A stretch of 64,000 bases of DNA from Orientallactaga sibirica (Eukaryota > Chordata > Mammalia > Rodentia > Dipodidae): NCBI GenBank assembly GCA_036365145.1, contig JAEOAD010000040.1, positions 16,343,501 through 16,407,500 on the forward strand. Reading direction: 5' to 3'. Numbering within the stretch: the stretch's first letter is position 1; every line of letters starts with the position of its first letter. This document shows positions 1 to 11,359 of the stretch, one piece after another. The position numbers and the translations under genes are program-made. Under the pieces are notes generated by a model that was not told the DNA's origin, searched no databases, and saw only the letters and a program-made list of their open reading frames with translations.

Positions 1-20
1 CTAAGCCACTTCTCCAGCCC
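1..20 (-). mobile_element. SINE-A, end fragment cut by window edge
   Basis: ctaagccacttctccagccc is the reverse complement of the tRNA-like head of SINE-A. Confidence 0.7.
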
Positions 21-1049
21 CCACACCTGTTTCTTGTATTGACTACATTCCAAAGAGTCCGGTACCCCCAACTCCCCGCCCTAGGTGAGCCCGAGGTCAT
101 TTTGGGAACTTGGGTGGTCCTCACTCCTATGTATTTCCTCCTGGGAGCAGACCATTCACACTGCTAGACCCAAAGGAAGGTCAAGAGATGACCTGTGCAG
201 GAGATGACGTAGACGGAAAAGATGGAGGTGCTCAGGGCTGGGGCAGGAACAGGGGCTGGATTTCATCCTTCAAAGCCTGAGGAGTCACAACTCTAAGTTT
301 GAACCTGACTTTTTTGGCTGATAATGAAAGTATGTTTGTATATATATATACACAAAAGAGGACATGATGTTTTATTTAATGGATTATTTATGTGATTTTT
401 ATCATTTATTTATACTCATGCACATTTGGAACTATAGTTCTGTGCCTCCATTATACTCCTGAACACAGGGTCTGTAGTGGTTGGATTAGCGGGCTCACCT
501 TTCATGCCAGAGGCAAGAAAACAGTCAGCTCATATCTGATCATTCCAGTTTCGTTGGCCTGCCGAGGCTCAGCTTGCATCTCGATAGCAATGGTCTGCTT
601 TGTTAACGTAAACTTGACTTCTTTGCATATAGCTCAGTACACCAAGTTAAAGGAAGAGAAAAACTTCAAGTCGCTGTGAATTACCTCAGTGACATGCACT
701 CCTAAGACACCCTTCTTTTCCGCTAACTGCCTCCATCTAGCTAGGCTTTTTACATGGGTCATGTTCGAGTCATGGAAGAGCCAGCCTTCCTAGTGCTCAC
801 GTGATCCAGGGAGAGGGAGCTGTTCTCTGTAATCACAGCCCCCATTAGAGGACCTCCAGGGACTGTAACCTGCACAGCTGCAGGTTTGGGAAATACTGTT
901 CTGACTGCTTCCAGGCCAGGCCTAAGCCCGAGCCACCGTGGGGACTTTCCTGTAAACGATCACTCTTCAATCATAGGTCTATGCATCCCACCTCTGAGGG
1001 GTGCTCAAAAGACAGAAGTTGGGAGGATTTAGATAAAAAATAGAAAACT
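21..1049. other. No gene seen
   Basis: Non-repetitive in appearance apart from a short TATA run at 340-352. A 95-codon open frame at 392-679 has no recognisable similarity or codon pattern. Confidence 0.6.
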
Positions 1050-1232
1050 GGGCTGGAGAGATGGATTAGCGGTTAAGGCGCCTGCCTGCCAAGCCTAAGA
1101 ACGTCCATTCAATTCTCCAGGTCCCACATTTAGTCAGACGCAAAGTGATGCAAAGGTGCAATGCTGCACTTGCCACAAAGGGCACACACATCTGGAATTT
1201 GTTCACAGCAGCTGAAAGGATGCTAGTGTGCC

Positions 1233-1318
<86 letters not shown>
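1050..1318 (+). mobile_element. SINE-B with long (CT)n and poly-A
   Basis: Head gggctggagagatgg, A box attagcggttaagg, tail (CT)n then over 30 A. Target duplication atagaaaact at 1040-1049 and 1319-1328. Confidence 0.93.
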
Positions 1319-1471
1319 ATAGAAAACTATTTCTACCAGTGCCTCAGGTTTTGGTAAATCCTTCCAACCCAGATTGAACTAAGGGACTGAGCCTGTCCTT
1401 ATCTTCTTCCACAATGCCAAGTGTATTAGGGATCTCTGTCTTGTGCATTTTAAAATGATGTATTAGTTACA

Positions 1472-1506
<35 letters not shown>

Positions 1507-1525
1507 ATCTCTCTTTTTCTCACTT

Positions 1526-1755
1526 AAATTTTTTTCTATTATTTATTTTTGAGAGAGAGAGAGAAAGAGGCAATGGGTGTGCCAGGGCTTTCAGCTGCTG
1601 CAAACAAATTCCAGACGTGTGTGTCCCCTTGCATGCATTGCGACATTGCATGCTTATGTCACTGTGCATCTGGCTACGTGGAACCTGGAGATTCAAACAT
1701 GTGTTCTTAGGCTTCACAAGCAAACACCTTAACCACTAAGCCATCTCTCCAGCCC
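1526..1755 (-). mobile_element. SINE-B
   Basis: Reverse orientation, ending ccatctctccagccc. Target duplication tttctcactt at 1516-1525 and 1756-1765. A separate (CT)n run sits at 1473-1504. Confidence 0.93.
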
Positions 1756-1765
1756 TTTCTCACTT

Positions 1766-2012
1766 TTATTTATTTTTTTATTTTAGAGAGAGCAAGAGTG
1801 AGAGAGACAGAGAGAGACAGAGAGAATGGGCATGCCAGGCCCTCAGCCACTGCAATCAAACTCCAGATGCTTGTGCCACATAGTGGGCATGTGCGACCTT
1901 GCAGTTGCATCACTTTTGTGTGTCTGGCTTATCTGGGATGTGAAGAGAGATTGAACATCAGTCCTTAGCCTTCTCAGGCAAGATCCTTAGCTGCTAAACC
2001 ATCTCTCTAGCT

Positions 2013-2013
<1 letters not shown>
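1766..2013 (-). mobile_element. SINE-C
   Basis: Carries the 'gccacatagtgggcatgtgcgacc' segment that marks family C, in reverse. Inserted directly beside the preceding SINE-B copy and followed by (CT)n at 2014-2048. Confidence 0.9.
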
Positions 2014-2052
<39 letters not shown>

Positions 2053-2136
2053 CTCTTTCTTTTTCCACACACACTCACATACATACATTATGTAAGGAGG
2101 GAGATAAAGACCACCTATATGTTCATTATGATTATT

Positions 2137-2348
2137 TTAAAAATATTTTATTTACTTAGTTAGTTATTTGAGAGAAAAGAGAGAGAGAGAGGGAGAATGG
2201 GCACACCAGGGCCTCTAGCCACTGAAAATGAACTCCAGATACATGCACTGCCTTGTGCATCTGACTTTACATGGGTCCTAGGGATTTGAACCTGGGTCTT
2301 TTGGCTTTGCCAGCAAGTGCCTTAACTGCTGAGCCATCTCTCCAGCCC
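2137..2348 (-). mobile_element. SINE-A
   Basis: Target duplication tcattatgattatt at 2123-2136 and 2349-2362. Confidence 0.93.
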
Positions 2349-3220
2349 TCATTATGATTATTGATTGGCAGTTAGATTGCAGGTGATTGTTTTCTTGCTA
2401 CTTGTTTTCATGTTCTACTTTTCAACAAGAAATAGATTTTACTTATGTAAATAAATTACAGCAAGCATGTAAAAAGAAAGGGAGACTTGGAATCAAGTTT
2501 GCACCCCAACACTGACAGTTTAATATTTGTCCTTAAATTCTGGATTAAGGTTCATGAGTCTCCAGCCATGTTAGAACTCGCCCAAAAGTCTCACTCATTT
2601 CAATTGGTTGCGAACATTAGAATTATAACATACTCAAATTTGTCCCTGGGTCACTCTTCTGTGTGTGCGACTATTCCCCTCAAAAAGATTTGTAACAAGC
2701 TCGTTGCTGTTTTTGTGTAAGTTGTATTGGCTCTGGTGTCTTTGACCTTGGTGAAGTTTGCTTGAGATTGGGAATCACTATGAACACATACCAGTTGATG
2801 TTGTCGCAAAAAAGCCTTCTTACCTTTCACACACAAGTTGGCAGCAGACCTGAAAGTTGGGCCTCATTTTCCCTTTGCTTCAAATTTTAGGGATATCCTC
2901 ATAGCTCTCAAAGACAACCTTTTTTCTTCTTCTTCTTCTTCTTCTTTTTCTTCTGCTTCCTTTCTTATTTTAAAGCTGTAGCAGTTGTTTGGCTGAAGTT
3001 AGTATGTTTGTGATGGAAGCTTATTATGTAAATTCTCAGCATAAAATTTTCCCCAGTATGTACAGGAAGAAAGAGCTAGGATCTCAAGTAAACTAATATG
3101 TGTGAAAACGGAACCTGGAAAATTCAGCTCTAATATCCTGGTCCCTGTAGAGTTCTCCATTTGACCCTCCTTGGATATAAGACAAGGCAAGTCATTTTCC
3201 CCTTTAAAAAGTCAGAGCTA
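2349..3220. other. No gene seen
   Basis: Apparently unique sequence with a (TTC)n run near 2923-2953. The open frames here are short and unsupported. Confidence 0.55.
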
Positions 3221-3355
3221 GGGCTGGAGAGATGGCTTAGTGGTTAAGGCACTTGCCTGCAAAGCCAAAGGACCTAAGTTCAATTCCCCAGGACCCATTT
3301 AAGCCAGATGCATCTGAAGTTCCTTTGCAGCAGCTGGAGGCCCTGGTATGCCCAT

Positions 3356-3421
<66 letters not shown>

Positions 3422-3482
3422 TTCCTTCCTTCCTTCCTTCCTTCCTTTTTTTCTTTCTCTCTCTCTCTTTCATAAATAAATA
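3221..3482 (+). mobile_element. SINE-A with expanded (TTTC)n/(TTCC)n tail
   Basis: Normal head and body, but the usual CT tail has become (TTTC)n then (TTCC)n (3366-3446) before cataaataaataag. Frames reading KERKKERK or SFFLSFF come from this tail. Confidence 0.93.
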
Positions 3483-4448
3483 AGCCAGAACTAGACATAA
3501 CAGTGACCGGAAAAGCCTAGTTAAGAACAAGGCTTTGGCAGCACACACACCTGGATGCAAACCCACCTCCCACTGCCAGATGCTGCCGACACCCCTTCAT
3601 CTCTCTGCATTCCGGTTTCCTCATTTACAAAATGAGAATTATGATAGCATCTTTTTATAGTTCTACTGTGCTTTGTGTATGCTTTTCTGGTTTGGGGTTT
3701 GTTGGGGTTTTTTTTTTTTTTTTTTTTTTTTCTTCTTCTTTAGAGGATTACAATGTTGCATTACATGAAGCAACGTCTACATGTTTCTGAAGAAACCCCG
3801 GTCTTTGAAAGGATCTGAGAGACATCAACCTCCTGCCAACATGGAACAGGAGCCAGATCCACTCTCCTGCAGGGGGGGGGGGGGACTCACAAACCAGATG
3901 AAATACATGAAGCAATGTTCTTCAAGATAGCACCCCTCAGACAACCAGGCACAGTGATCCTGTGAGGTGAGGGAAAACGAGGTGGCTGCCGGGCTCACTA
4001 ACTACTACGTTGTCAAGCACAAAGCAGGAGAGGGCCCTGCCCAACGAGGAGTTCTCTTTGTATGGAGGAGGCAGAGTTGAGAATCTGGGGAGACTAAAGA
4101 GGCTGGAGCTTCAGGGCAAGTGAACTAGAGAGGTGCGTGCACATGTCAGCTCGTGCATGTGAGCAAAGAACTGCCTGGAAGAGATAGCAAGGACAGACGG
4201 TGAACATCATGCCGGGCACAAACAAACAAGAAAATAAGTTCTGGCTCCTTCCAGCCAGAATGGGAAAGCTCATGGTTGATGGGCATTGGTGGAACACTCC
4301 AAAAGATTTTACCTCAACAATTAGCCCGGAACTAGCTTCGTTATCACCTAAAGCCCCACAGAATCAAGCCATTTACCATGTGAGTTAATATTTTAGCTAA
4401 TTACACGACAGACACATCTAAAGGAAATTAAACAGAGGGAAGAAGGAG
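3483..4448. other. No gene seen
   Basis: Contains a poly-T run at 3711-3731 and a poly-G run near 3872-3884; otherwise unremarkable. Open frames at 4094-4297 (-) and 4200-4388 (+) overlap each other and have no support. Confidence 0.5.
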
Positions 4449-4650
4449 GGCTGGAGACATGGCTTAGTGGTTAAGACATTTGCCTGCAAAGCCAAAGGAC
4501 CTAGGTTCGATTCCCAGGGACCCACGTAAGCCAGATGCATAAAGTGGCGCATGTGTCTGGAGTTCATTTGCAGTGGCTGGAGGCTCTGGTGTGCCCATTT
4601 TTCTCCCCCCCCCTTTCTCGCTCTTAAATAAATAAATAAAATAAGATAAA
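4449..4650 (+). mobile_element. SINE-A
   Basis: gggctggagacatggcttag head, B box aggttcgattcc, tail aaataaataaataaaataag. Confidence 0.92.
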
Positions 4651-4838
4651 AAAGAATATGAAGGAAAATGATGATGTCACTCAAGATTTTTAAGTTTATT
4701 AAAAGGATAATAAGGGAATTTTCTTAACAATTTATGCCAGTTCAACAATGAAATATAATAGACAAATTCCTTAGTAGAAGCAAAACCTATCAGGGCTGCA
4801 CAGGAGGAAATAAGATAAATTACCCTTTACCTATTCTT

Positions 4839-4999
4839 AATTTTTTTTTTGTTTATTTTTTCAAAGGAGGGTCTCACTCTAGCTCAGGCTGACCTGGAGT
4901 TCACAATATAGTCTCAGGGTGACTTTGAACTCACAGAGATCCTCCTACCTCTGCCTCCCGAGTGCTGGGATTAAAAGCGTGTGCCACCATGCCCTGCCT
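4839..4999 (-). mobile_element. B1-like SINE
   Basis: Reverse orientation: T-run, gggtctcactctagctcagg, then gtgctgggattaaaagcgtg and ccaccatgccctgcc. Confidence 0.92.
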
Positions 5000-5239
5000 T
5001 CTATTTTTAAGTTTTTATTTGGAATTTCAATACATTCTCAAAAGAAAGTCCTAGGGCCAAATGGCATCAATCCCTTTGTTTATCCCACATGTTTATGGAA
5101 GAAATAAAATCAATTACATAAAGTTATCCAAGAAATTCTAAGCAGAGAAAACAATTCATAATTCTATGAGGCCAGCAATAGTAATAGAGATGTTACTAAA
5201 AATCAAAGATGTGGTAAGAATAAAATAAAATAACTTACA

Positions 5240-5459
5240 GAGATGGGGAGATAGGTCAGTCAATTCAGTGCTTATTTCACAAACATGAGGACCTGACTCC
5301 TGATCCCCAGTTCCCACATAAAATGTCAGGCATGGCAGCACACACCTGTAATTGTAATGCTGGTAAAGTGGAGACATGAGGATCTCTGGAACTCACTGGC
5401 CAGCTAATCTAACCTAACTGGTAAGCTCCAGACCAATGAGAGACCCTGTCTTAAAAAAG
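5240..5459 (+). mobile_element. B4-like SINE (old)
   Basis: gagatggggagataggtcag head, then a B1-like middle (caggcatggcagcacacacc) and gagaccctgtcttaaaaa end. Diverged. Confidence 0.65.
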
Positions 5460-5464
5460 ATGCG

Positions 5465-5646
5465 GGGCTGAAGAGATGGCTTAGCATTTAAGGTGCTTGC
5501 CAGTGAAGCCTAAGGATCCAGGTTCAATTCCCTAGGACCCATGTAAGCCAGATGCACAAGATGACACAGATGTCTGGAGTTTGTTTACAGTGGCTAGAAG
5601 CCCTAGTGATCCCATTCTCTCTCTCTCTCATAAATAAATAAATAAT
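5465..5646 (+). mobile_element. SINE-A
   Basis: Diverged A box; ends cataaataaataaataatg. Confidence 0.9.
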
Positions 5647-6254
5647 GTAGATGACTTGCCTGAAGAATAACACTCTAGCCTATACACACCGCATACTCAA
5701 AAGCTAAAAAAAAAAAATAAATAAAAGAAAGAAAAAGAACCACAAATGACTAACCTTCATGGACATAGCTGTGAAAATTTTGATCAATACTTCAAGTAAT
5801 CTAAACTATATGTAAAAAAAAAAAAAAAAATAGCATTGCATGACCAAATGAGATTTATTCCAGGAATGAAGATTGGTTTGCCATTCAAACCATAATTCTC
5901 TGTTTTTATAAACAGGAAAAAAAAAAAAAAAAGAGCAGCATAGGTTCTTCTCAATTGATGAAGAAAATGTACTTGATCCAACATCCACACTGATTCTTAA
6001 CAGAAACTATCAGTAAACTAGAAAGTCACGTGAATTTCCTCAGCTTCCTGAAAGTACTTACAGACGCCTACAGCTAACATCAGACTATGAGGTTGAATAG
6101 TAGTGCTTTCCCTACGAGAGCAGCAGCAAAGCTGTTTACTATCAGTACGCTCATTCAGACACGGAGCCCACTTACCCGAGCCAAGAAAATAAATAGCATC
6201 TAGATGGAAAATGAAGCTGTTTGTAGAGGATATGAACACGATGTTCCTGGTAGA
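5647..6254. other. No gene seen
   Basis: AT-rich sequence with A-runs at 5707-5717, 5814-5830 and 5919-5932. No supported frame. Confidence 0.5.
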
Positions 6255-6549
6255 AAGGAAGGAATGAAGGAAGGAAGGAAGGAAGGAAGGAAGGAAGGAA
6301 GGAAGGAAGGAAGGAAGGAAGGAAGGAAGGAAGGAAGGAAGGAAGGAAGGAAGGAAGGAAGGAAGGAAGGAAGGAAGGAAGGAGAAGAAGAAGAGGAGGA
6401 GGAGGAAGGGAAGGAAGGAAGGAAGGAAGGAAGGAAGGAAGGAAGGAAGGAAGGAAGGAAGGAAGGAAGGAAGGAGAAGGAAGGAAGGAAGGAAGGAGAA
6501 GGAAGGAAGGAAGGAAGGAAGGAAGGAAGGAAGGAAGGAAGGAAGGAAG
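6255..6549 (+). repeat. (GGAA)n microsatellite, about 295 bp
   Basis: Nearly uninterrupted GGAA repeats, with a GAAGAAGAAGAGGAGGAGGAGGAA interruption of mixed purines in the middle and two GGAGAAGG breaks near the end. Long repetitive open frames on both strands (GRKE, SFLP peptides) are produced by the repeat and are not genes. Confidence 0.97.
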
Positions 6550-6745
6550 ACACAAAAATGAGAAAGACTGACAATACCAAATGTTGACAAGAATTTGGAG
6601 CAACTGGAACTCTCATACACCACTCAGAGGAATGAATTTATAATGGAACAACATTTCAGGAAAAGAGCTCTTAAAATATTAGCCATCTCCCTACTACCAC
6701 AAAACCCTCAAATAGTCTAAGCTGTCCATCAAAAATCAAAATGCA

Positions 6746-6959
6746 GGGCTGGAGAGATGGCTGTTAATGTGCTTGCCTGCAAAGCCTAAGGACCTATGTT
6801 TGGCTCTCCAAATCCCATGTAAGCCAGACGCACAAAGGTGAGTCAAGTGCAAGGTCGCACATGCCCACTAGGTGGCGCAAGTGTCTGGAGTTCGATTGCA
6901 GTGGCTGAAGCCCTGGTGAGCCAATTCTCTCTCTCTCTCTAAAAATAAAATAAAATTTA
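6746..6959 (+). mobile_element. SINE-C
   Basis: Head like A, but middle cccactaggtggcgcaagtg. The A box is damaged (ggctgttaatgtgc). Target duplication aaaaatcaaaatgca at 6731-6745 and near 6960-6974. Confidence 0.9.
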
Positions 6960-6974
6960 AAAAATCAAAATGCA

Positions 6975-8556
6975 ATATCTCCACACAATGGAAAGCTCTC
7001 CAGCAATCAAGTGAATTGTCTTATTGATACACATGATAAGTTGACTAGACCACAAAAGAACATAGTATATAATTCTGTTTATACAGAGAGCATGCAAATG
7101 CATTTACTATGACCACAATTGGATGATAAAGGATGGAGAGGGCTATGATGGAAGGATGCGGTTATGTATAAGGATGTTCTGGAGAGACACATGAAGTGGG
7201 AAAACACAGGAAGAGAAATGGGCAGAAAGGTTCAAGTACAACAGAGAGCACCTGAAAATCAGTTGATAATACATACTGAAAACTTTCATAAGCTCTAAAA
7301 AGTTTTGAAAATCTCTCAGAGGGCCAAGGAAAAAGAGAATTTCTGCTGGCAATGTTGAAAAAAAATGTATTTATTCAGGAATCTGGAAGCAAGACTGTAT
7401 GTCAAACCTTGCAGCTTCCTCAACTAAGGGCAAAAGAAAGTAGTGAAAAAGATAAACTTAAAGATTTTTTTTTTTTTCTGAAACATTTCCTCTAATTTCG
7501 TAGAGATGTTGCTGAACTGCAAAGTTTATTTCAGTTCCGGTTTTCCAATTTATTCTGCTGAATTTTCAGCCTTATAAGTTCCCTTATGATCTACATTTAA
7601 AGCACTAATACTTTCAGACAGCAGATTAAATTCTTTTGGTGCCTAATGGATAATGACTAAGTTCTCAAGGCATCTGAAAGACACGCATTTCTCCCCCACC
7701 ACCACTGATTTTCTCCTTCATTACTGTTCTTTATTCTAGCACAAACATTTAACAGTGAATGTCAGAAGTCTCTGACAGAAAAAGAAATTAAAGCTGTCTC
7801 TTTTTTCAAACAATAATTGCTTCACTCAAGTGAAAACAAGTGATTAACTGTGCTTGGACTTACTAAATGAAAACAGAAAGGATATTGAAAGCATCACACA
7901 CAAAAAGGGATTATTAAATCTCATTTATAGTGCAATAAAACCTATATAGTCTATCTAAAAAACATTTGCCCATGCTCGGCTGCCTCACTGTGAGCAGTTG
8001 AGCCTTCAAAGAATTTTAGACAATAGTAGACCAAGAGCTTTCCAAATGCAATTTACAACATATATTTATGTACATTTATATTCATATTTTACCCAATGGA
8101 CCTATGGCCTAGATCCATTTTTATCTGGGATTCAATTTCCTCTTGATTGCCTTGATCTGTCTAATAAATCTCAAGCAATTGCGGCCTGCACTCTATCCCC
8201 AAACTGAGTAGATTTGGCAAGAAATAAATAGAACTTTGATTTCCCTCGTCATCCACTCATCCGGGTTATTATTCGCTATTTCGTTCCTTATCCCTCTGGC
8301 TCACAGAGCGATTTTATTGGAAAACCATGTATGATTTGGAGAAATTTAATCCCGGATTATCTCCTGGCAATCAGCAAACAAAACTGAAAAACAAATTTGT
8401 TGGCTATTGTTGTTTTAGGAGAATGGTGTTTCTTTGTTCTACTTCATTTGCAACAGAAACTTAAGAGGAACCTTGGGGGAGTCCTCTCCTTATTGCCACT
8501 CGTGTTTTTGCTTTCTCTGTGGATCTAGCCAAAACTGCGACATTTCACCTGAAATG
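6975..8556. other. Repeat-poor interval, no gene seen
   Basis: About 1.6 kb without a recognisable SINE or LTR, moderately AT-rich. No open frame of note, so any function would be noncoding. Confidence 0.5.
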
Positions 8557-8573
8557 CCCCCAAATTGAGTTTT

Positions 8574-8615
8574 CTTTTTCTTTTTATTTTTTTTATTATT
8601 TTTTTGGAGAGAGAC

Positions 8616-8653
<38 letters not shown>

Positions 8654-8866
8654 GAAGACAGAGATGGGTGCGCCAGCAGTGTCTCAGCTGCTGTGAACAA
8701 AATCCAGATGTGTGCGCCCTCTTGTGGTCAAGTGCGGCATTGCGCCCTTGTGTCACTTTGCTTCTGGCTAAACGTGGGACCTGGAGATTGGAACCGCTGG
8801 AGATTGGAACCAGCGTTCTTAGGCTTAGGAGGCAGGCGCCTTAACCCCTAAGCCATCTCTCCAGCC
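8574..8866 (-). mobile_element. SINE-B, duplicated B-box subfamily
   Basis: In the head the segment tggagattggaaccgc is followed by a second tggagattggaacc, so the B box occurs twice. Target duplication ccccaaattgagtttt near 8557-8573 and 8866-8882. Confidence 0.93.
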
Positions 8867-8882
8867 CCCCAAATTGAGTTTT

Positions 8883-9323
8883 ATAAAGGCCCATCCCGAT
8901 GTTATGTTCTTGGGTGGGTTTCTTCTTTGTGACCAGTTCATGCTCTGCCTTCTTGAGCAAGCAGATCCCATTAACTTTGACAGATGCAAAACAAACAAAC
9001 AAACAAACAAAAACTATACTAACTTATTTTGGGCAGGCATTCTTTGGAAAACCTTCCCGTTTCTGTAAGTCAGCTCCAGGACTAGGTGCCTAGGCGTGTG
9101 TTCAGTGGAGCACATGGGAACTCCCATTCGAAAGGGCCCCATGCTTGGCTTGCTGCTCTGTGCTTGCTATCAGCCTGCCTATAATATTGAAACCGTCAAC
9201 AGTATGACACGGATGTTCCATGAGGACAAAAAGAAGGAGACATCAAAATGGAAGGGTTGTGAGGAAAGAAGGGGGACTCGGTGGAATAGAAGTGTGGGAG
9301 GAGGGACAAAAGAGGGCTCGGGA
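8883..9323. other. No gene seen
   Basis: Contains a (CAAA)n run at 8990-9010. Overlapping short frames on the plus strand are unsupported. Confidence 0.5.
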
Positions 9324-9465
9324 GACGGGCGTGCTGGCGCACGCCTTTAATCCCAGCACTCGGGAGGCAGAGGTAGGAGGATCGCCGAGAGTTCGAGGCC
9401 ACCCTGAGTCTACATAGTTAATTCCAGGTCAGCCTGGACCAGAGTGAGACCCTACCTTGCAAAAC

Positions 9466-9504
<39 letters not shown>
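9324..9504 (+). mobile_element. B1-like SINE
   Basis: gacgggcgtgctggcgcacg start, full body, then a poly-A of more than 35 bases. Confidence 0.94.
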
Positions 9505-9508
<4 letters not shown>

Positions 9509-9510
9509 GC

Positions 9511-9748
9511 GGGGGCTGGAGAGATGGCTCAATGGTTAAGCACTTGCCTGAGAAACCTAAGGACCCCAGTTCGAGGCTTGATTCTCCAAGACCCACGTAA
9601 GCCAGATGCACAGGGCGCATGCATCTGGAGTTCGTTTACAGCAGCTAGAGGTCCTGGCGTGCCCATTCTCTCTCTCTCTCTCTCTCTCTGCCTCCTCTTT
9701 CCCTCTCTGTCTAATAAAAAATGTTGCTAATAAATAAATAAACAAAAC
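9511..9748 (+). mobile_element. SINE-A
   Basis: Inserted just after the B1 poly-A. B-box region expanded (agttcgaggcttgattctcc). Confidence 0.9.
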
Positions 9749-9775
9749 AAATTAAAAAGAAAAGAGGGCTCCGGG

Positions 9776-10023
9776 AGTTGGAGAGATGGCTTAGCAGTTA
9801 AGGTACTTGCCTGAGAAGCCTAAGAAACCACGTTCAACTCCCCAGGTCCCACAGAAGCCAGACACACAAGGGAACGCATGCGCAAGGTCACACATGGGCA
9901 CAAAGTGGCGCATACATCTGGAGTTCAGTTACAGTGGCTGGAGGCCCAGTTTGCTCCCTCTCTCTCATAAAAAAGGCCTTTGGACTTGCCTCAAAAAATA
10001 AATTAAATAAATAAATAAATAAA
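9776..10023 (+). mobile_element. SINE-C/A hybrid
   Basis: Has the long middle (cgcaaggtcacacatgggcac) with an A-type 3' part; ends in aaataaataaataaataaa. Confidence 0.85.
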
Positions 10024-10179
10024 AGAGGGATAGAGGAGGGAATTTTCATCCAATTAAAGTATGTTCACATATTAAAATTATCAATATTTTTGACTATTTA
10101 GAGGGATAGGGAGATGTGGTAGAGGAGGAAGGAAGGATAAAAGTACATGAATTTATAAAGGTTTAAACAAATTCATATA

Positions 10180-10380
10180 TATATATATAATTTATTTGCT
10201 TATGAGAGAGGCAGAGAGAGAGAGAGAATGGGTATGCCAGGGCCCCTAGCCACTGCAAATGAACTCCAGATGCACATGACACCTTGCACATCTGGTTTTA
10301 CATGGATACTTGGTGAATTGAACTTGGGTTCTTTGGCTTTGTTGGCAAGTGCCTTAACCACTAAGCCATCTCTCTGGTCC
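10180..10380 (-). mobile_element. SINE-A
   Basis: Reverse orientation, ends aagccatctctctggtcc. Confidence 0.9.
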
Positions 10381-10389
10381 TCAACAATT

Positions 10390-10408
10390 TGTTTTTGGAG
10401 AGAACATT

Positions 10409-10439
<31 letters not shown>

Positions 10440-10632
10440 CTTATTTATTTAAGACAGAGAGATGGAGAGAGAGAGTAAGAATGGGCACACCAGGGCCTCT
10501 AGCCACTGTAAATGAACTCCAGACATATGCACCACCATGTGCATCTGGCTTACATGGGACCTGGAGAATCGAACCGGGATCCTCAGGCTTCACAGGCATG
10601 TGCCTTAACTGCTAAGCCATCTCTCCGGCCCT
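10390..10632 (-). mobile_element. SINE-A with (ATTT)n tail
   Basis: (TTTA)n at 10408-10451 is its expanded AAATAAA tail. The direct repeat cctcaacaa flanks it (about 10379 and 10631). Confidence 0.91.
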
Positions 10633-10976
10633 CAACAAATTCTTGATTATTGCACAAGGTGGCCTGAATTGTCATTTGTACATCCCCTTCCAAGTTATGT
10701 AACAAAACATGCTTAATTCATGTGATCAGTCACTCAAGTTCAAATAAAAGATGATGTGAGCCCAACAGGGAATAATAATAGAAAATTTGGGGGTATTACA
10801 CATTAGTCATTAAGAACTGCATGGGTATGAATTGATTTGAACCTTGAATAAAACGGCTACACGGTAAATGTTCGGATAAGCCCATTTGAGAAATGCATGG
10901 AAATGTGACGAGGGTCATGCAATTGCCTGGAATTACTATGAATTATGAAGCTGGAACTAGATCACAAACAGCCTGA
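10633..10976. other. No gene seen
   Basis: Short unique stretch between SINEs. Confidence 0.5.
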
Positions 10977-11174
10977 CTTTTTTTATTTTTACTTATTTGA
11001 GAGAGAGGCACACAGAGAGAGAATGGGCACTCCAGGGCCTCCAACCACTGCAAACGAACTTCAGAACACATGCGCCACCTTGTGCATCTGGCTTATGTGG
11101 GTCCTGGGGAATTGAACCTACTTCTTTTGGCTTCCCAGGCAAGTTCCTAACTGCTAAGCCATCTCCCCAGCCCT
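10977..11174 (-). mobile_element. SINE-A
   Basis: Reverse orientation, full length, ends gccatctccccagccct. Confidence 0.92.
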
Positions 11175-11359
11175 CATTATTATTTTATTTATTTATTTGC
11201 AAGGAGAGAGACAATGTGCACACCAGGGCCTCCAGCCCCTGCAAACGGACTCCAGATGCAAGTGCCACTCTGTTCTGGTTCCATGTGGGTACTGGGGACT
11301 TGAACTCAGGTCCTTAGGCTCTGCAGGAGCCTTAATGGCTGAGCCATCTCTCTAGTCCT
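11175..11359 (-). mobile_element. SINE-A
   Basis: Directly adjoins the previous copy; 3' part ends gccatctctctagtcct. An open frame running through both copies is SINE-derived. Confidence 0.9.

Noticed and set aside
3228..3300. tRNA genes (A and B boxes readable in many places)
   Set aside because: They are heads of SINEs; none folds as a complete tRNA and all continue into SINE bodies.
6018..6623. 201-codon minus-strand frame rich in LPSF
   Set aside because: Translation of the (GGAA)n tract.
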